Below the pieces are notes generated by a model that worked only from the letters and a program-made list of their open reading frames with translations, searched no databases and was not told the origin of the DNA. From Luteimonas aestuarii (GTDB taxonomy: Bacteria; Pseudomonadota; Gammaproteobacteria; Xanthomonadales; Xanthomonadaceae): a stretch of DNA of 64,000 nucleotides. The stretch lies in NCBI RefSeq assembly GCF_004357985.1, contig NZ_SMTF01000013.1:1-64000 (forward strand), read 5' to 3'. Numbering within the stretch: the first letter of the stretch is position 1; every line of letters starts with the position of its first letter. This document shows positions 54,072 to 64,000 of this stretch, in pieces. Made by a program: the position numbers and the translations under genes.

Positions 54072-54106
54072 CGTACGGTTCCGGACGCCGTGTCCGGAAT
54101 CGTACG
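54072..54106. promoter_or_regulatory. Inverted repeat, probable enhancer site for the NtrC-family regulator
   Basis: CGTACGGTTCCGGAC (54072-54086) faces GTCCGGAATCGTACG (54092-54106): 14 of 15 pairs match and the other is G-T, with a 5-base centre. It spans about -90 to -124 relative to the predicted start at 53982, the usual distance for sigma-54 activator sites. It lies between the stop of the a2M gene and the promoter. It could also act as a hairpin terminator of the a2M transcript, but there is no T-tract. Confidence 0.75.
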
Positions 54107-54123
54107 CCTGCGCCGTCACCGGA

Positions 54124-57100
54124 TCAGGGCTGCACCACCGTGATCGTCGCCGGCACCGAGCGGCCCACGCCGCGCAGGTCCGGGCGATACATGTCCTCGA
54201 CCAGCGGCGGCGGTGCGGTGTAGGTGCCCGGCGACACTGCGCGCACGAGGTAGAACACCCTGGCGGTTCCGCCACGCGACAGGCGCAGCGCGGCGACGTA
54301 ACGGTCGTCGCGGAACTCCTCGTGGCGCACATCGGCGGCGCTGGCGCGTTCGTTGATGGCGATGCCGGCCACCACCACGTCCGCCCATTGCTTCGCATCG
54401 CCCAGGTTGAAGTTCTCGATCTCCAGCCCCGCCGGCAGCAGGTCGGTCAGCAGCGCATCGGGCATGTCCACGTCCGAGCTGATCTCGACGCCGACGATCA
54501 GCGCCTCGCCTTCCTTCAGCGGCCCCGGCGTCCACGGCTTGCCGTCGGTGCCGTACCAGCGGCGCTCGACCTTGAGCGTGCCGAAATCGGCGGCCGGCGC
54601 CTCGCGCGGCACGCCGGCGACCTCGATGCTGGCGAACAGCGGCGGCGTGCCCCGTGGTTCGAAGCGCACGCCACGCGACAGCGCTTCGAAGTCGAAGCGC
54701 CGACCGATGATGCGCGCCTCGCCGACGGATTCGGCGTCGCTGCCGGTGCGCAGCGTGCCCGAGACGCGCTTGTCCTGCGAGGCCATCAGCGCCTTGCCCA
54801 GCCGCGCCAATGCGATCTGTTCCTGCGTGCTCAGGTACATCCAGCCGCGGCTGCGGCGCGCGTCGAGGTCGCGGCCGATGGCGATGGCCTGCGCGTCCCA
54901 CGCGGGCTTCGCCAGGCCACGTTCGTGGGTCATCGCGATCATCAGCGCACGGTCGCGCAGCGGGCTGCCGTAGTCGCCGAGGTAGCCGGGGCGATCACGG
55001 CGCAGCGCGAACGCATCCTCCAGCGCCTTGTCGCCGCGCTGGCGGTCGCCCTGCAGCGACAGGGCCAGGCCCAGGTGCGCCAATGGCAGTCCGGTCAGCG
55101 CGTGCCCACGATCGTTGTCGTAGAGCGCGCGCAGCGTGCCCAGCGGCGCGCGGTTGACCCGCGCCAGCACGTACCCGGCATGCGCCTGGTAGGCGAACTT
55201 GAGGTGCTGGCGATGGCTGCGCCCGTAGAACTCGTTGCCGCCGGACAGCAGGTCCTCGTTGAGCCGTTCCAGCGCCCGCTGCAACATGCCGTCGGGCACC
55301 GCGAAGCCCTGCTCGCGCGCATCCAGCAGGAACTCGGCGATGTACGGCGTCAACGCCGGATCGACGCTGCCATCGCTGCCCCACATCGAGAAGTGCCCAC
55401 GTTGCACCTGCATCGACGCCAGCCGGCCGAACGCGCCCTCGACGTATTGCCGGCGCCGCGCGGTGTCGACGTCGTTGATCCCCAGCGCCGCGGCGGTGGC
55501 CTGGTCGAGCTGCAGCGCAGCGTAGCCCTTGCTGGTGGTCTGCTCGGCACAGCCATAGGGGTAGTCGAGCGCGCCGCGGATCGCGCTGGCGAACGGAATC
55601 GGTGGCATCGCGCTGAACGACATCTGCGCCGTCACCGAACCGGGCATCAGGCCGTTTGCAAGCGCTGCGTCCAGTGTCACCGGCGCCAACGGATCGATCG
55701 TCATCGCGCGTGCGCGCAGCACGGTGGGCCACGCCGGCCGCACCGGCAGGTCATAGCTGCGGTCGATCCGCACACCGTTGCCGGCGACGCGCACCCGCAC
55801 CTTCGCCACCTCGTAGCCTTCGCGCGCGGTGAGCGGGAACTCCAGCGTCGCCCTGCCGTCGACGGCGAGCGATGCCTTGCGCGTGCCCTCGCCCACCGCG
55901 AGCGGACCGATGCCTTCGACGCGTACGTCGAACTCGCCCGCACGGCCGGTGAAATTGGTCAGGTCCAGCGTGACCATGCTGCGGTCGCCCGGCGCCAGCA
56001 CGCGCGGCATGCTGGCTTCGGCCACCACCGGCGCGCGCACGATGGTCTCGCGGTCGCGACTGCCGTAGCGGTCGGCCGTGTACACCAGTGCCGACACCCG
56101 CAGCGTGCCGTTGAAGTCCGGCAGGTCCAGCGTGACCCCCGCATTGCCCTGCGCATCCAGCTTCACCGGGCCGGCGAACAGGTCCACGGTCTGCACGCGC
56201 GCGGTCGGGCGCCGCGCCTGCGGCAGCGCCGCCAGCGCCATGTCGCCGCCGAAGCGGATGCGTGCCGTGCCGCCCTCGAAGCTTTCGATGACGCGGCCGT
56301 ACAGGTCGTAGGCATCCACGCCCAGCCGGCGCTGCGCGAAGAAGTGCCGCGCCGCATCCGGCACCGGGAACCGGGTGATGTTGAGGATGCCGACGTCGAC
56401 CGCCGACACCGTGGCATAGGCCACCTGCCCCGCCAGCTGCGGCGCGCTCACCACCACCTGCATCGGGCCTTCCGGGCGCACGCGCTCGGGCACGTTGAGG
56501 CCCACGGAAACGCGCCGGTCGCGACGATCCATCGGCACGTGGGCCACGCCCACGGCGCGTGCCGGGGTGACCTTGCTGGCCGCGCTGCCGCCGCGGAACA
56601 CCAGCGCCGTCACGTACACATCGTGTCGCTCCCACGCCTCCGTGACGGGGATCTCGAACGTGCTGCCAGGACGCGCGTCGATGGCCTGCACGTAATGCAT
56701 TTCGTCGCTCTCGACGATCAGCAGCCCCTTGCCTGGGTGTGGCGCCGTTACCGTGACCTTCAGCGTGTCGCCGGCGCGGTAGGCGGTCTTGTCCAATGCC
56801 AGCTTGACCTTGTCCGGGCGCGCATCCAGCCCGCGGTTGTCGTCGTTCCAGCTCCAGCCGGCGCGGAACGGATAGCGCGTGGTCAGCCTGGTCTGCGGAT
56901 CGAACACGTCGATGCGGTACTCGCCCCACTCCACCGGGAAGTCGAAGCGGGTGGCGGTGGTGCCGGCGTCGAGCGTGCGCGTCTGCACGTCCTCGAAACG
57001 ACGGCTGAAGTCGTAACGCCAGCCGCCCTCGTCGTCGTGCGCCCAGTGGTAGTCGCGATGTTCGCGCACCAGCTTCACCTGCAGTCCCGTCGCAGGCCGG

Positions 57101-59055
57101 GGCGTGCCGTCGCTGCCCACGCGCATCAGTTCGAAGCGCGGCGTGCCGTTGGCGTCGGTGCCTTCCTTGTCGTCGAACAACGGACGGATGCCGACCAGCG
57201 CATCGGCTGGCCACAGCACCCGCTTGAGCGTGCGGTTGACGCTGCGCCCGCCGGTCTCGAAAAGGCTGCCCGAGACCACCGCGGCGACCGGCGTGGTCGC
57301 CTTGACGTCCTCCGGCAAGGCGATGTCCTGGCGCAGGCGTCCCTGCCCGTCCAGCGTCGCGTCGACGACGTCGCTGGCATCGCGCGGCAGCGTGATCGTG
57401 GGATCGCCGAAGAAATAGCCCGGCATCGATTCGACCGGATGCTGTTCCACCGCCACCGCCAGCCGCGCCGTGAAGCGGTTGCCCGCCGCCGGCGCGCCGT
57501 AGAGGTAGGCGCCCACCGCCTCCAGCCGCAACGGCTGGCCGGGCTTGAGCACGGCATCGGCCGATTCCAGGTCCAGCTTCATCCGCTCCGGCAGGAACTC
57601 CTCGATCCGCAGCGTCATGCCCTGCACCGCCTCGCGGCTGGCCGGGTCGGTGCGGAACTCCACCTGCCAGCGCCCGGTCGGCGCATCGACCGGCACTTCC
57701 TTCTCGAACCGGAAATAGCCCTGCTCCCCGGACTGCATGCGGCTTTCGAAGAAGGTCTTGCCGTCGGGCTGCTTCAACCGCACGAACAAGGGTTGCGTCT
57801 TGCCATCCTGCGCCTGCACCGGCTTGCCGTCGCGGTCGCGCAGCAGGGCCGAGACGCGCACCGTCTCGCCGGGCCGGTACAGGTCGCGCCCGGACCAGGC
57901 GAACACGTCGAACCACGCCTGCCCGCGACCGCTGACCGCGAACTCCGACAGGTCCAGCGCCGGCTGGTTGAACGGCAGCAGTGACACATCGTTGCCGCGC
58001 GTCGCCACCAGCACGTGCGCCGCATCCAGGGTGTAGTCGATCAGCGCATTGCCGTTGCCGTCGGTCTCGGCGCGGAAGATCGTCTCGCCACGGGCATCGA
58101 GGATGCGCAGCGCCACCTTGCCCAAAGCCTCGCCGCCCTGCAGCGATGCCGTGTGCACGAAAGCCTTGTCCTGGTACGCGCGCAGGTGCAGGCCGATGTC
58201 GCTGACGGTGAAGAACGCCGTCTCGAACTGGTCGTTGAAACTGCCGGCGCGTTTCATCACCGCGAAATACAGGCCCGGCTGCTGCAGCTCGGCGATGCCC
58301 TGCACCGGCAGGTAGGTCAGCACCCGCTCGTTGCGCTCGCCACCCAGCACGAAACGGTTGACGTACACCGGCTCCGCCATCCGCGACAGCGGCGTGCGCT
58401 CGCCGTAATCGGCTTCCAGTTCCCAGCTGCCGCGACGGCCTGCACGCTGGTATTCGGCGAAGAACTTCGGGAGCGATTTCTCGTCGACTCGCAGGAACTC
58501 GACGTCCACCTCGGGCACGTTGATCGATACCACCGGCAGGCCGCGCGAGTCCTTGACCGGCAGCACGCTGCCCTGCGACGCGAAGCCCACCAGCGGCTCG
58601 AGCTCGCCGGTGAACACCTTGCGTTCGATGTCCTCGCCCAGCGTGGTGCCATCCGCAGCGGTCAGCGCGCCGGAAATGCGAAGCACGTAATCGCGGTTGG
58701 GCTCGGCGAACGGGAAGCGCAGGGTCCTGCCGTCCTCATCCAGCGACCACCCGCCGTCGCGGCCGGGCCGCGTTTCGAACGACACCAGCGCGTCGAAGTC
58801 CTGGGTGCCGACCAGCGGCTGCGAGAATTCCAGCGCGATCGCCAGCTCGCCACGACGTTGGTCAGGCCATGCACGGACCAGGCCGAAGCCTTCGACCACC
58901 TCGCGCTCGGCCCGGATCGCCTCTCCGGACAAGCCGGGCAACTGCCCGGACTCGTTGCGCTTGCACCCACCGACGGCGAGCGCCATCGCCACCATGCACA
59001 GCAGCGCCACCCATCGAACGCTGCCCCGATCCGTCGTCCGCGCCGTCAGCCGCAT
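54124..59055 (-). CDS. yfhM: Bacterial alpha-2-macroglobulin, YfhM type lipoprotein
   Basis: A 1643-residue protease trap. The signal ends in a lipobox VGGC (Cys near residue 31), tethering it in the periplasm. A long series of MG-type beta domains follows, with the bait region in the middle, and the thioester motif is YGCAEQT with Cys1169 and Gln1172; so the covalent-trap chemistry is intact. The end (GRSVPATITVVQP) is the receptor-like domain. Start ATG 59055 is preceded by GGAGG seven bases upstream. YfhM normally works with PBP1C to guard breached cell walls; pbpC lies 7.3 kb downstream on the same strand. Confidence 0.94.
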   Translation of the reverse strand: MRLTARTTDRGSVRWVALLCMVAMALAVGGCKRNESGQLPGLSGEAIRAEREVVEGFGLVRAWPDQRRGELAIALEFSQPLVGTQDFDALVSFETRPGRDGGWSLDEDGRTLRFPFAEPNRDYVLRISGALTAADGTTLGEDIERKVFTGELEPLVGFASQGSVLPVKDSRGLPVVSINVPEVDVEFLRVDEKSLPKFFAEYQRAGRRGSWELEADYGERTPLSRMAEPVYVNRFVLGGERNERVLTYLPVQGIAELQQPGLYFAVMKRAGSFNDQFETAFFTVSDIGLHLRAYQDKAFVHTASLQGGEALGKVALRILDARGETIFRAETDGNGNALIDYTLDAAHVLVATRGNDVSLLPFNQPALDLSEFAVSGRGQAWFDVFAWSGRDLYRPGETVRVSALLRDRDGKPVQAQDGKTQPLFVRLKQPDGKTFFESRMQSGEQGYFRFEKEVPVDAPTGRWQVEFRTDPASREAVQGMTLRIEEFLPERMKLDLESADAVLKPGQPLRLEAVGAYLYGAPAAGNRFTARLAVAVEQHPVESMPGYFFGDPTITLPRDASDVVDATLDGQGRLRQDIALPEDVKATTPVAAVVSGSLFETGGRSVNRTLKRVLWPADALVGIRPLFDDKEGTDANGTPRFELMRVGSDGTPRPATGLQVKLVREHRDYHWAHDDEGGWRYDFSRRFEDVQTRTLDAGTTATRFDFPVEWGEYRIDVFDPQTRLTTRYPFRAGWSWNDDNRGLDARPDKVKLALDKTAYRAGDTLKVTVTAPHPGKGLLIVESDEMHYVQAIDARPGSTFEIPVTEAWERHDVYVTALVFRGGSAASKVTPARAVGVAHVPMDRRDRRVSVGLNVPERVRPEGPMQVVVSAPQLAGQVAYATVSAVDVGILNITRFPVPDAARHFFAQRRLGVDAYDLYGRVIESFEGGTARIRFGGDMALAALPQARRPTARVQTVDLFAGPVKLDAQGNAGVTLDLPDFNGTLRVSALVYTADRYGSRDRETIVRAPVVAEASMPRVLAPGDRSMVTLDLTNFTGRAGEFDVRVEGIGPLAVGEGTRKASLAVDGRATLEFPLTAREGYEVAKVRVRVAGNGVRIDRSYDLPVRPAWPTVLRARAMTIDPLAPVTLDAALANGLMPGSVTAQMSFSAMPPIPFASAIRGALDYPYGCAEQTTSKGYAALQLDQATAAALGINDVDTARRRQYVEGAFGRLASMQVQRGHFSMWGSDGSVDPALTPYIAEFLLDAREQGFAVPDGMLQRALERLNEDLLSGGNEFYGRSHRQHLKFAYQAHAGYVLARVNRAPLGTLRALYDNDRGHALTGLPLAHLGLALSLQGDRQRGDKALEDAFALRRDRPGYLGDYGSPLRDRALMIAMTHERGLAKPAWDAQAIAIGRDLDARRSRGWMYLSTQEQIALARLGKALMASQDKRVSGTLRTGSDAESVGEARIIGRRFDFEALSRGVRFEPRGTPPLFASIEVAGVPREAPAADFGTLKVERRWYGTDGKPWTPGPLKEGEALIVGVEISSDVDMPDALLTDLLPAGLEIENFNLGDAKQWADVVVAGIAINERASAADVRHEEFRDDRYVAALRLSRGGTARVFYLVRAVSPGTYTAPPPLVEDMYRPDLRGVGRSVPATITVVQP

Positions 59056-59210
59056 AAATCCTCCGATGTCGGCCGCAGTATAGACAGCGCGGAACGGACG
59101 ATGTGGCGCACTGAAGCAGCGGTATCGCAACTGGCGCCATCCCTTCGCGCGCGCATGCGTCGTTGCAGTCGTGGGGCCGGGTGACATTCCCCACCGGCGC
59201 CAGCCGCGCC

Positions 59211-60023
59211 TCAGTCGCGATGCGTCCCGGCCGGCGGCGAGTCCGGCTGCGCGTGCAGCCGCAGTCCGTTCAGATCCATCAGCACATGCAAGGCGATGGG
59301 CAGCAGCAGGCTGCCGGTGGCCAGGTAGGCACCCATGAACAGGACGCCGATGATGCCGGTCGTGACCACGCCGGCGCGTCCCTGGTAGGCGTGGGCCAGT
59401 CCGAACACCACCCCGCTGAGCAGCAGGTAGGCCAAGGCCGGAAGCGGCGGCAGCAGCACCACCATCGCGGCCAGCACGAAGCCCCGGTACACGATCTCCT
59501 CGGTCACGCCCGCCGTCAGCGACAGGAATGCGTAGCCGCGGCGCTCGCGGCGACTGCGCGGCAGCAATGCGGTCACGGCATGGTTGGCCGCCTCCGGTGC
59601 CGGCGCCGCGCCCTCGCGGCGCAATCGGTTGACGGCCACCCCACCCGCGACGATCGAGACCACCAGCATCAGCACCGTGCCGATCAATACGCCCTTGATG
59701 AAACCGGAGCCCGCCGATGCCGCAGCCAGGCTGGACCACTGCGGCCAGGCGATGCCGAGCCGCGCCAGCCCGAATCCCGGCGCGAGTGCCGCCAGCAGCA
59801 GCACGCCCGCGGCCAACACCCAGGACCAGCGAGTCCAGCTGCGATAGAGCCGGCTGCGCGCATCGGGCACGCCAGCCGCCAGGTCATCGAGAAAACGGCG
59901 GAAAGACACACGGCCCGCAATGGCCTCGCCAATCGCCAGCCATGCCAGCAATGCAGTCGTCAGCACGAGGGCGACGGGCCCCGGTGCGATGCCTTCCGCC
60001 GGCGTCATGGCACTCTCGAACAT
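59211..60023 (-). CDS. CPBP-family intramembrane metalloprotease
   Basis: A 270-residue membrane protein with about seven hydrophobic segments. The abortive-infection/CAAX-protease motifs are EEIVYRGFVLA (EExxxR), FGLAHAYQG (the FxxxH motif) and a final HVLMDLNG histidine. These residues form the metal site of the Rce1-like proteases. The substrate is unknown; roles range from prenyl-protein processing to bacteriocin self-immunity. ATG 60023 has a GGGGAAGGGG ribosome site; ATG 60008 is an alternative. It lies between gyrA and the a2M gene with 155 bases before the latter. Confidence 0.87.
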   Translation of the reverse strand: MFESAMTPAEGIAPGPVALVLTTALLAWLAIGEAIAGRVSFRRFLDDLAAGVPDARSRLYRSWTRWSWVLAAGVLLLAALAPGFGLARLGIAWPQWSSLAAASAGSGFIKGVLIGTVLMLVVSIVAGGVAVNRLRREGAAPAPEAANHAVTALLPRSRRERRGYAFLSLTAGVTEEIVYRGFVLAAMVVLLPPLPALAYLLLSGVVFGLAHAYQGRAGVVTTGIIGVLFMGAYLATGSLLLPIALHVLMDLNGLRLHAQPDSPPAGTHRD

Positions 60024-60043
60024 CCCCTTCCCCTTCGTTCATC

Positions 60044-60081
60044 GCCAGCGCGACGCCCGTATCGGGACGCGGCGCGCTGGC
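60044..60081. terminator. Long hairpin downstream of gyrA
   Basis: GCCAGCGCG (60044-60052) pairs with CGCGCTGGC (60073-60081), and within it CCCG-TAT-CGGG forms an inner stem. It lies 14 bases past the gyrA stop on the minus strand. No T-tract follows, so it may be a Rho-dependent or stabilising structure. Confidence 0.5.
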
Positions 60082-60094
60082 GCGATGGATGGGC

Positions 60095-62722
<2,628 letters not shown>

Positions 62723-63022
62723 CGAATCAATTGCATCCTGGTTGTGCCGGGCCGTTCGACGCCTGTATCAGGCGGTGCCCGGAAACGTGGCGACGGGGCC
62801 TTCAGGCCCCGCCGGAAACAGTGCATGGATGATACCACGAAGGGCCCATTTCCACCACGATTTTCCGGCGCAAAAACAAGCACTTGCAGGCCATCTCCAC
62901 GGCATCATCGTGGTCGCGCCCATAAGGCTGGATTGTCGGCGCAGCGGATGGCTGACAGCTGTCAGTTTCGAGGCGCGACGCATGCGTTGAAAATGACATG
63001 CAATCGCCACGAGAGCCACACC
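62723..63022. other. 300-base gap between gyrA and the second CPBP gene
   Basis: This divergent promoter region contains the gyrA leader, a hairpin CGGGGCC-TTCA-GGCCCCG (62794-62811) within it, a possible gyrA -10 (TATCAT, minus strand, 62834-62829), and the 14-base palindrome at 62952-62965 near the CPBP gene. No open frame in it looks coding and no small RNA gene is evident. Confidence 0.6.
62952..62965. promoter_or_regulatory. Perfect 14-base palindrome upstream of the CPBP gene
   Basis: CTGACAGCTGTCAG is a perfect inverted repeat, 57 bases before the ATG at 63023. It has the size and symmetry of an operator for a dimeric repressor. Which protein would bind it is not indicated. Confidence 0.4.
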
Positions 63023-63835
63023 ATGCATAACCCTCCCCCATCGCCTGCGATCACCACCACCAGCCTGCTGCTGCGGATCGCCGCCGCCCTGCTGGCCTGC
63101 ATCGCGATCTGGAAGATCGGCATGTCGCTGTTGCCCGACGCGGCCACGCCTGCGCATCGATTGCTCGCCGGCGCGGTCATCACCACCTTGGTTTGCGGCT
63201 ACCTGTTCGCTGCAGTGCGCATGGACCGGCCGGGACTTCCGTCGCTTGGCATCGAACATGCAAGCGACGTGCTGCGCGGCGCATTCGCCGCCGCCGGCCT
63301 CTGGTTGCTCACCGCCGTACCGGCCACCCTCCTGCTGCTATGGCTGGGCCTGGCCAGTGTGCACATGACCAGCGACTGGCCTGCGGCACTCGCCTCGCTC
63401 GCCCTGCTGGTTCCGGCCGTGCTGCTGATCGAGGCGATTCCCGAGGAACTGCTGTTCCGCGGTTACCTGCAGGGGACGCTCGCGCGTCGCATCGCCCCAT
63501 GGCTGGCGGTGGTTGCACAGACCGTGCTGTTCGTCCTGTTCGCTTGGGCCATCGGCGCGACCGATGCGCCGGGACAGTGGTCGTTCCTGCCGGGCTTCGC
63601 GCTGATCCTCGGCGGGCTCCGCTTGCTCGGCGGCAACCTCGGCTGGCCGATCGGCTTCCATGCCGCACTGATGATCGCAACCCAATGGTTGCTCGCACAC
63701 GGCCACTTCACCGTGGGCAACGCAATGGCGATTCAGGTGCTTGCGTTCGTCGCCCTGCCGAGCGCGGTGTATGGCGTGGTGCTGTCGATCCTTGCGCAGG
63801 CACGCGACGCGCGAGCGCGGGCGGCGGGGCGCTAG
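63023..63835 (+). CDS. CPBP-family intramembrane metalloprotease (second)
   Basis: A 270-residue, seven- or eight-segment membrane protein with the motif [18 protein letters not shown] (EExxxR) and later [12 protein letters not shown] carrying a histidine. The second motif region ([11 protein letters not shown]) lacks the usual FxxxH histidine, so activity is less certain than for the homologue at 59211. The two are not close in sequence. Its stop codon (63833-63835) overlaps that of the convergent mtnA by two bases. Start ATG 63023 has only a weak GAGAG site. Confidence 0.82.
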   Translation: MHNPPPSPAITTTSLLLRIAAALLACIAIWKIGMSLLPDAATPAHRLLAGAVITTLVCGYLFAAVRMDRPGLPSLGIEHASDVLRGAFAAAGLWLLTAVPATLLLLWLGLASVHMTSDWPAALASLALLVPAVLLIEAIPEELLFRGYLQGTLARRIAPWLAVVAQTVLFVLFAWAIGATDAPGQWSFLPGFALILGGLRLLGGNLGWPIGFHAALMIATQWLLAHGHFTVGNAMAIQVLAFVALPSAVYGVVLSILAQARDARARAAGR

Positions 63836-64000
63836 GCGGCGAACAGCGCCCGCATCGACGCGGTATCCGGCCGCTCGACGATGCCCTTCTCGGTCACGAT
63901 GGCATCGATCAGGCCGGCAGGCGTGACATCGAACACCGGGTTCCACGCGGGCACGCCCTCGGCCACGGTGCGGGTGCCGCCGATGGCGAACAGCTCGGTA
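63832..64000 (-). CDS. mtnA: S-methyl-5-thioribose-1-phosphate isomerase (C-terminal part)
   Basis: The last 55 codons of a minus-strand gene that runs off the right edge. The translation contains [21 protein letters not shown] followed by GIVERPD, the characteristic C-terminal stretch of MtnA (aldose-ketose isomerase of the methionine salvage pathway). The remainder cannot be seen. It ends in TAG at 63832-63834, interlocked with the stop of the convergent CPBP gene. Confidence 0.88.
   Translation of the reverse strand, partial: TELFAIGGTRTVAEGVPAWNPVFDVTPAGLIDAIVTEKGIVERPDTASMRALFAA

Noticed and set aside
53767..57984. A 1405-codon open frame antisense to the alpha-2-macroglobulin gene
   Set aside because: Same high-GC shadow effect; composition is Arg/His-rich without motifs and the opposite strand has a complete, motif-bearing protein.

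Overview
The window is gene-dense, high-GC bacterial chromosome. Several features point to the family Xanthomonadaceae/Lysobacteraceae (Lysobacter, Luteimonas, Stenotrophomonas relatives): a methionine synthase split into two adjacent genes, GyrA with glutamine at position 83 (as reported for Stenotrophomonas), GTAG-headed palindromic REP repeats, and pyrimidine-rich hairpin repeats between genes. I see no phage, insertion sequence, CRISPR array, tRNA or rRNA. Genus assignment is inference only.

Layout. 0-11 kb: exonuclease I (with a partial duplication of its 5' end), DUF2461 and DUF2939 genes, then on the minus strand a cN-I type 5'-nucleotidase, NAD kinase, the very large NAD-glutamate dehydrogenase and an acyl-CoA dehydrogenase. 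11-16 kb: an ArsR-methyltransferase fusion resembling SahR, with a palindromic operator, followed by the split metH pair; the second metH gene carries an in-frame insertion of a repeat element. 16-22 kb: amidohydrolase lipoprotein, DUF2058, SlyX, UDP-glucose dehydrogenase, two tandem FKBP isomerases, glutathione peroxidase. 22.5-27 kb: a plus-strand cluster with a small membrane protein, a YtrA-type GntR regulator, an ABC ATPase and permease, a DUF4097 beta-helix protein and a DUF2884-like lipoprotein, behind a promoter overlapped by an inverted repeat. 27-33.7 kb: fumarase and adenylosuccinate lyase (divergent), then VOC protein, subclass B3 metallo-beta-lactamase, ribosomal oxygenase RoxA and a GNAT protein. 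33.8-39.6 kb: sucA-sucB-lpdA (2-oxoglutarate dehydrogenase), with lpdA bracketed by inverted copies of a repeat. 39.7-44.3 kb: LOG protein, a repeat-rich non-coding block, an AcuI-like reductase, PilH, CbpA, Hsp20 (with a sigma-32 type promoter) and peroxiredoxin.

44.3-59 kb is the most unusual part. On the minus strand lie an alpha-2-macroglobulin (yfhM type), then an HlyD-type adaptor, a MacB-like ATPase, an ADOP-type duplicated permease, an NtrC-family regulator, an NtrY-like kinase and penicillin-binding protein 1C. The last six are nearly gapless or overlapping. In front of the adaptor is a sequence matching the sigma-54 consensus (TGGCACG-N4-TTGC), and about 90-125 bases upstream of the predicted transcript start is a long inverted repeat suited to an NtrC-type enhancer site. 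My reading is that the regulator controls its own operon, and that pbpC, which normally pairs with yfhM, has been drawn into it.

59-64 kb: two CPBP intramembrane proteases flanking gyrA, and the C-terminal end of mtnA at the right edge.

Functional links: the SahR-like regulator and metH concern the methionine/SAM cycle; sucAB-lpdA, fumC and NAD-GDH feed the TCA cycle; Hsp20, CbpA, Prx and Gpx are stress proteins; the sigma-54 operon, a2M, PbpC and the FKBPs act in the cell envelope.
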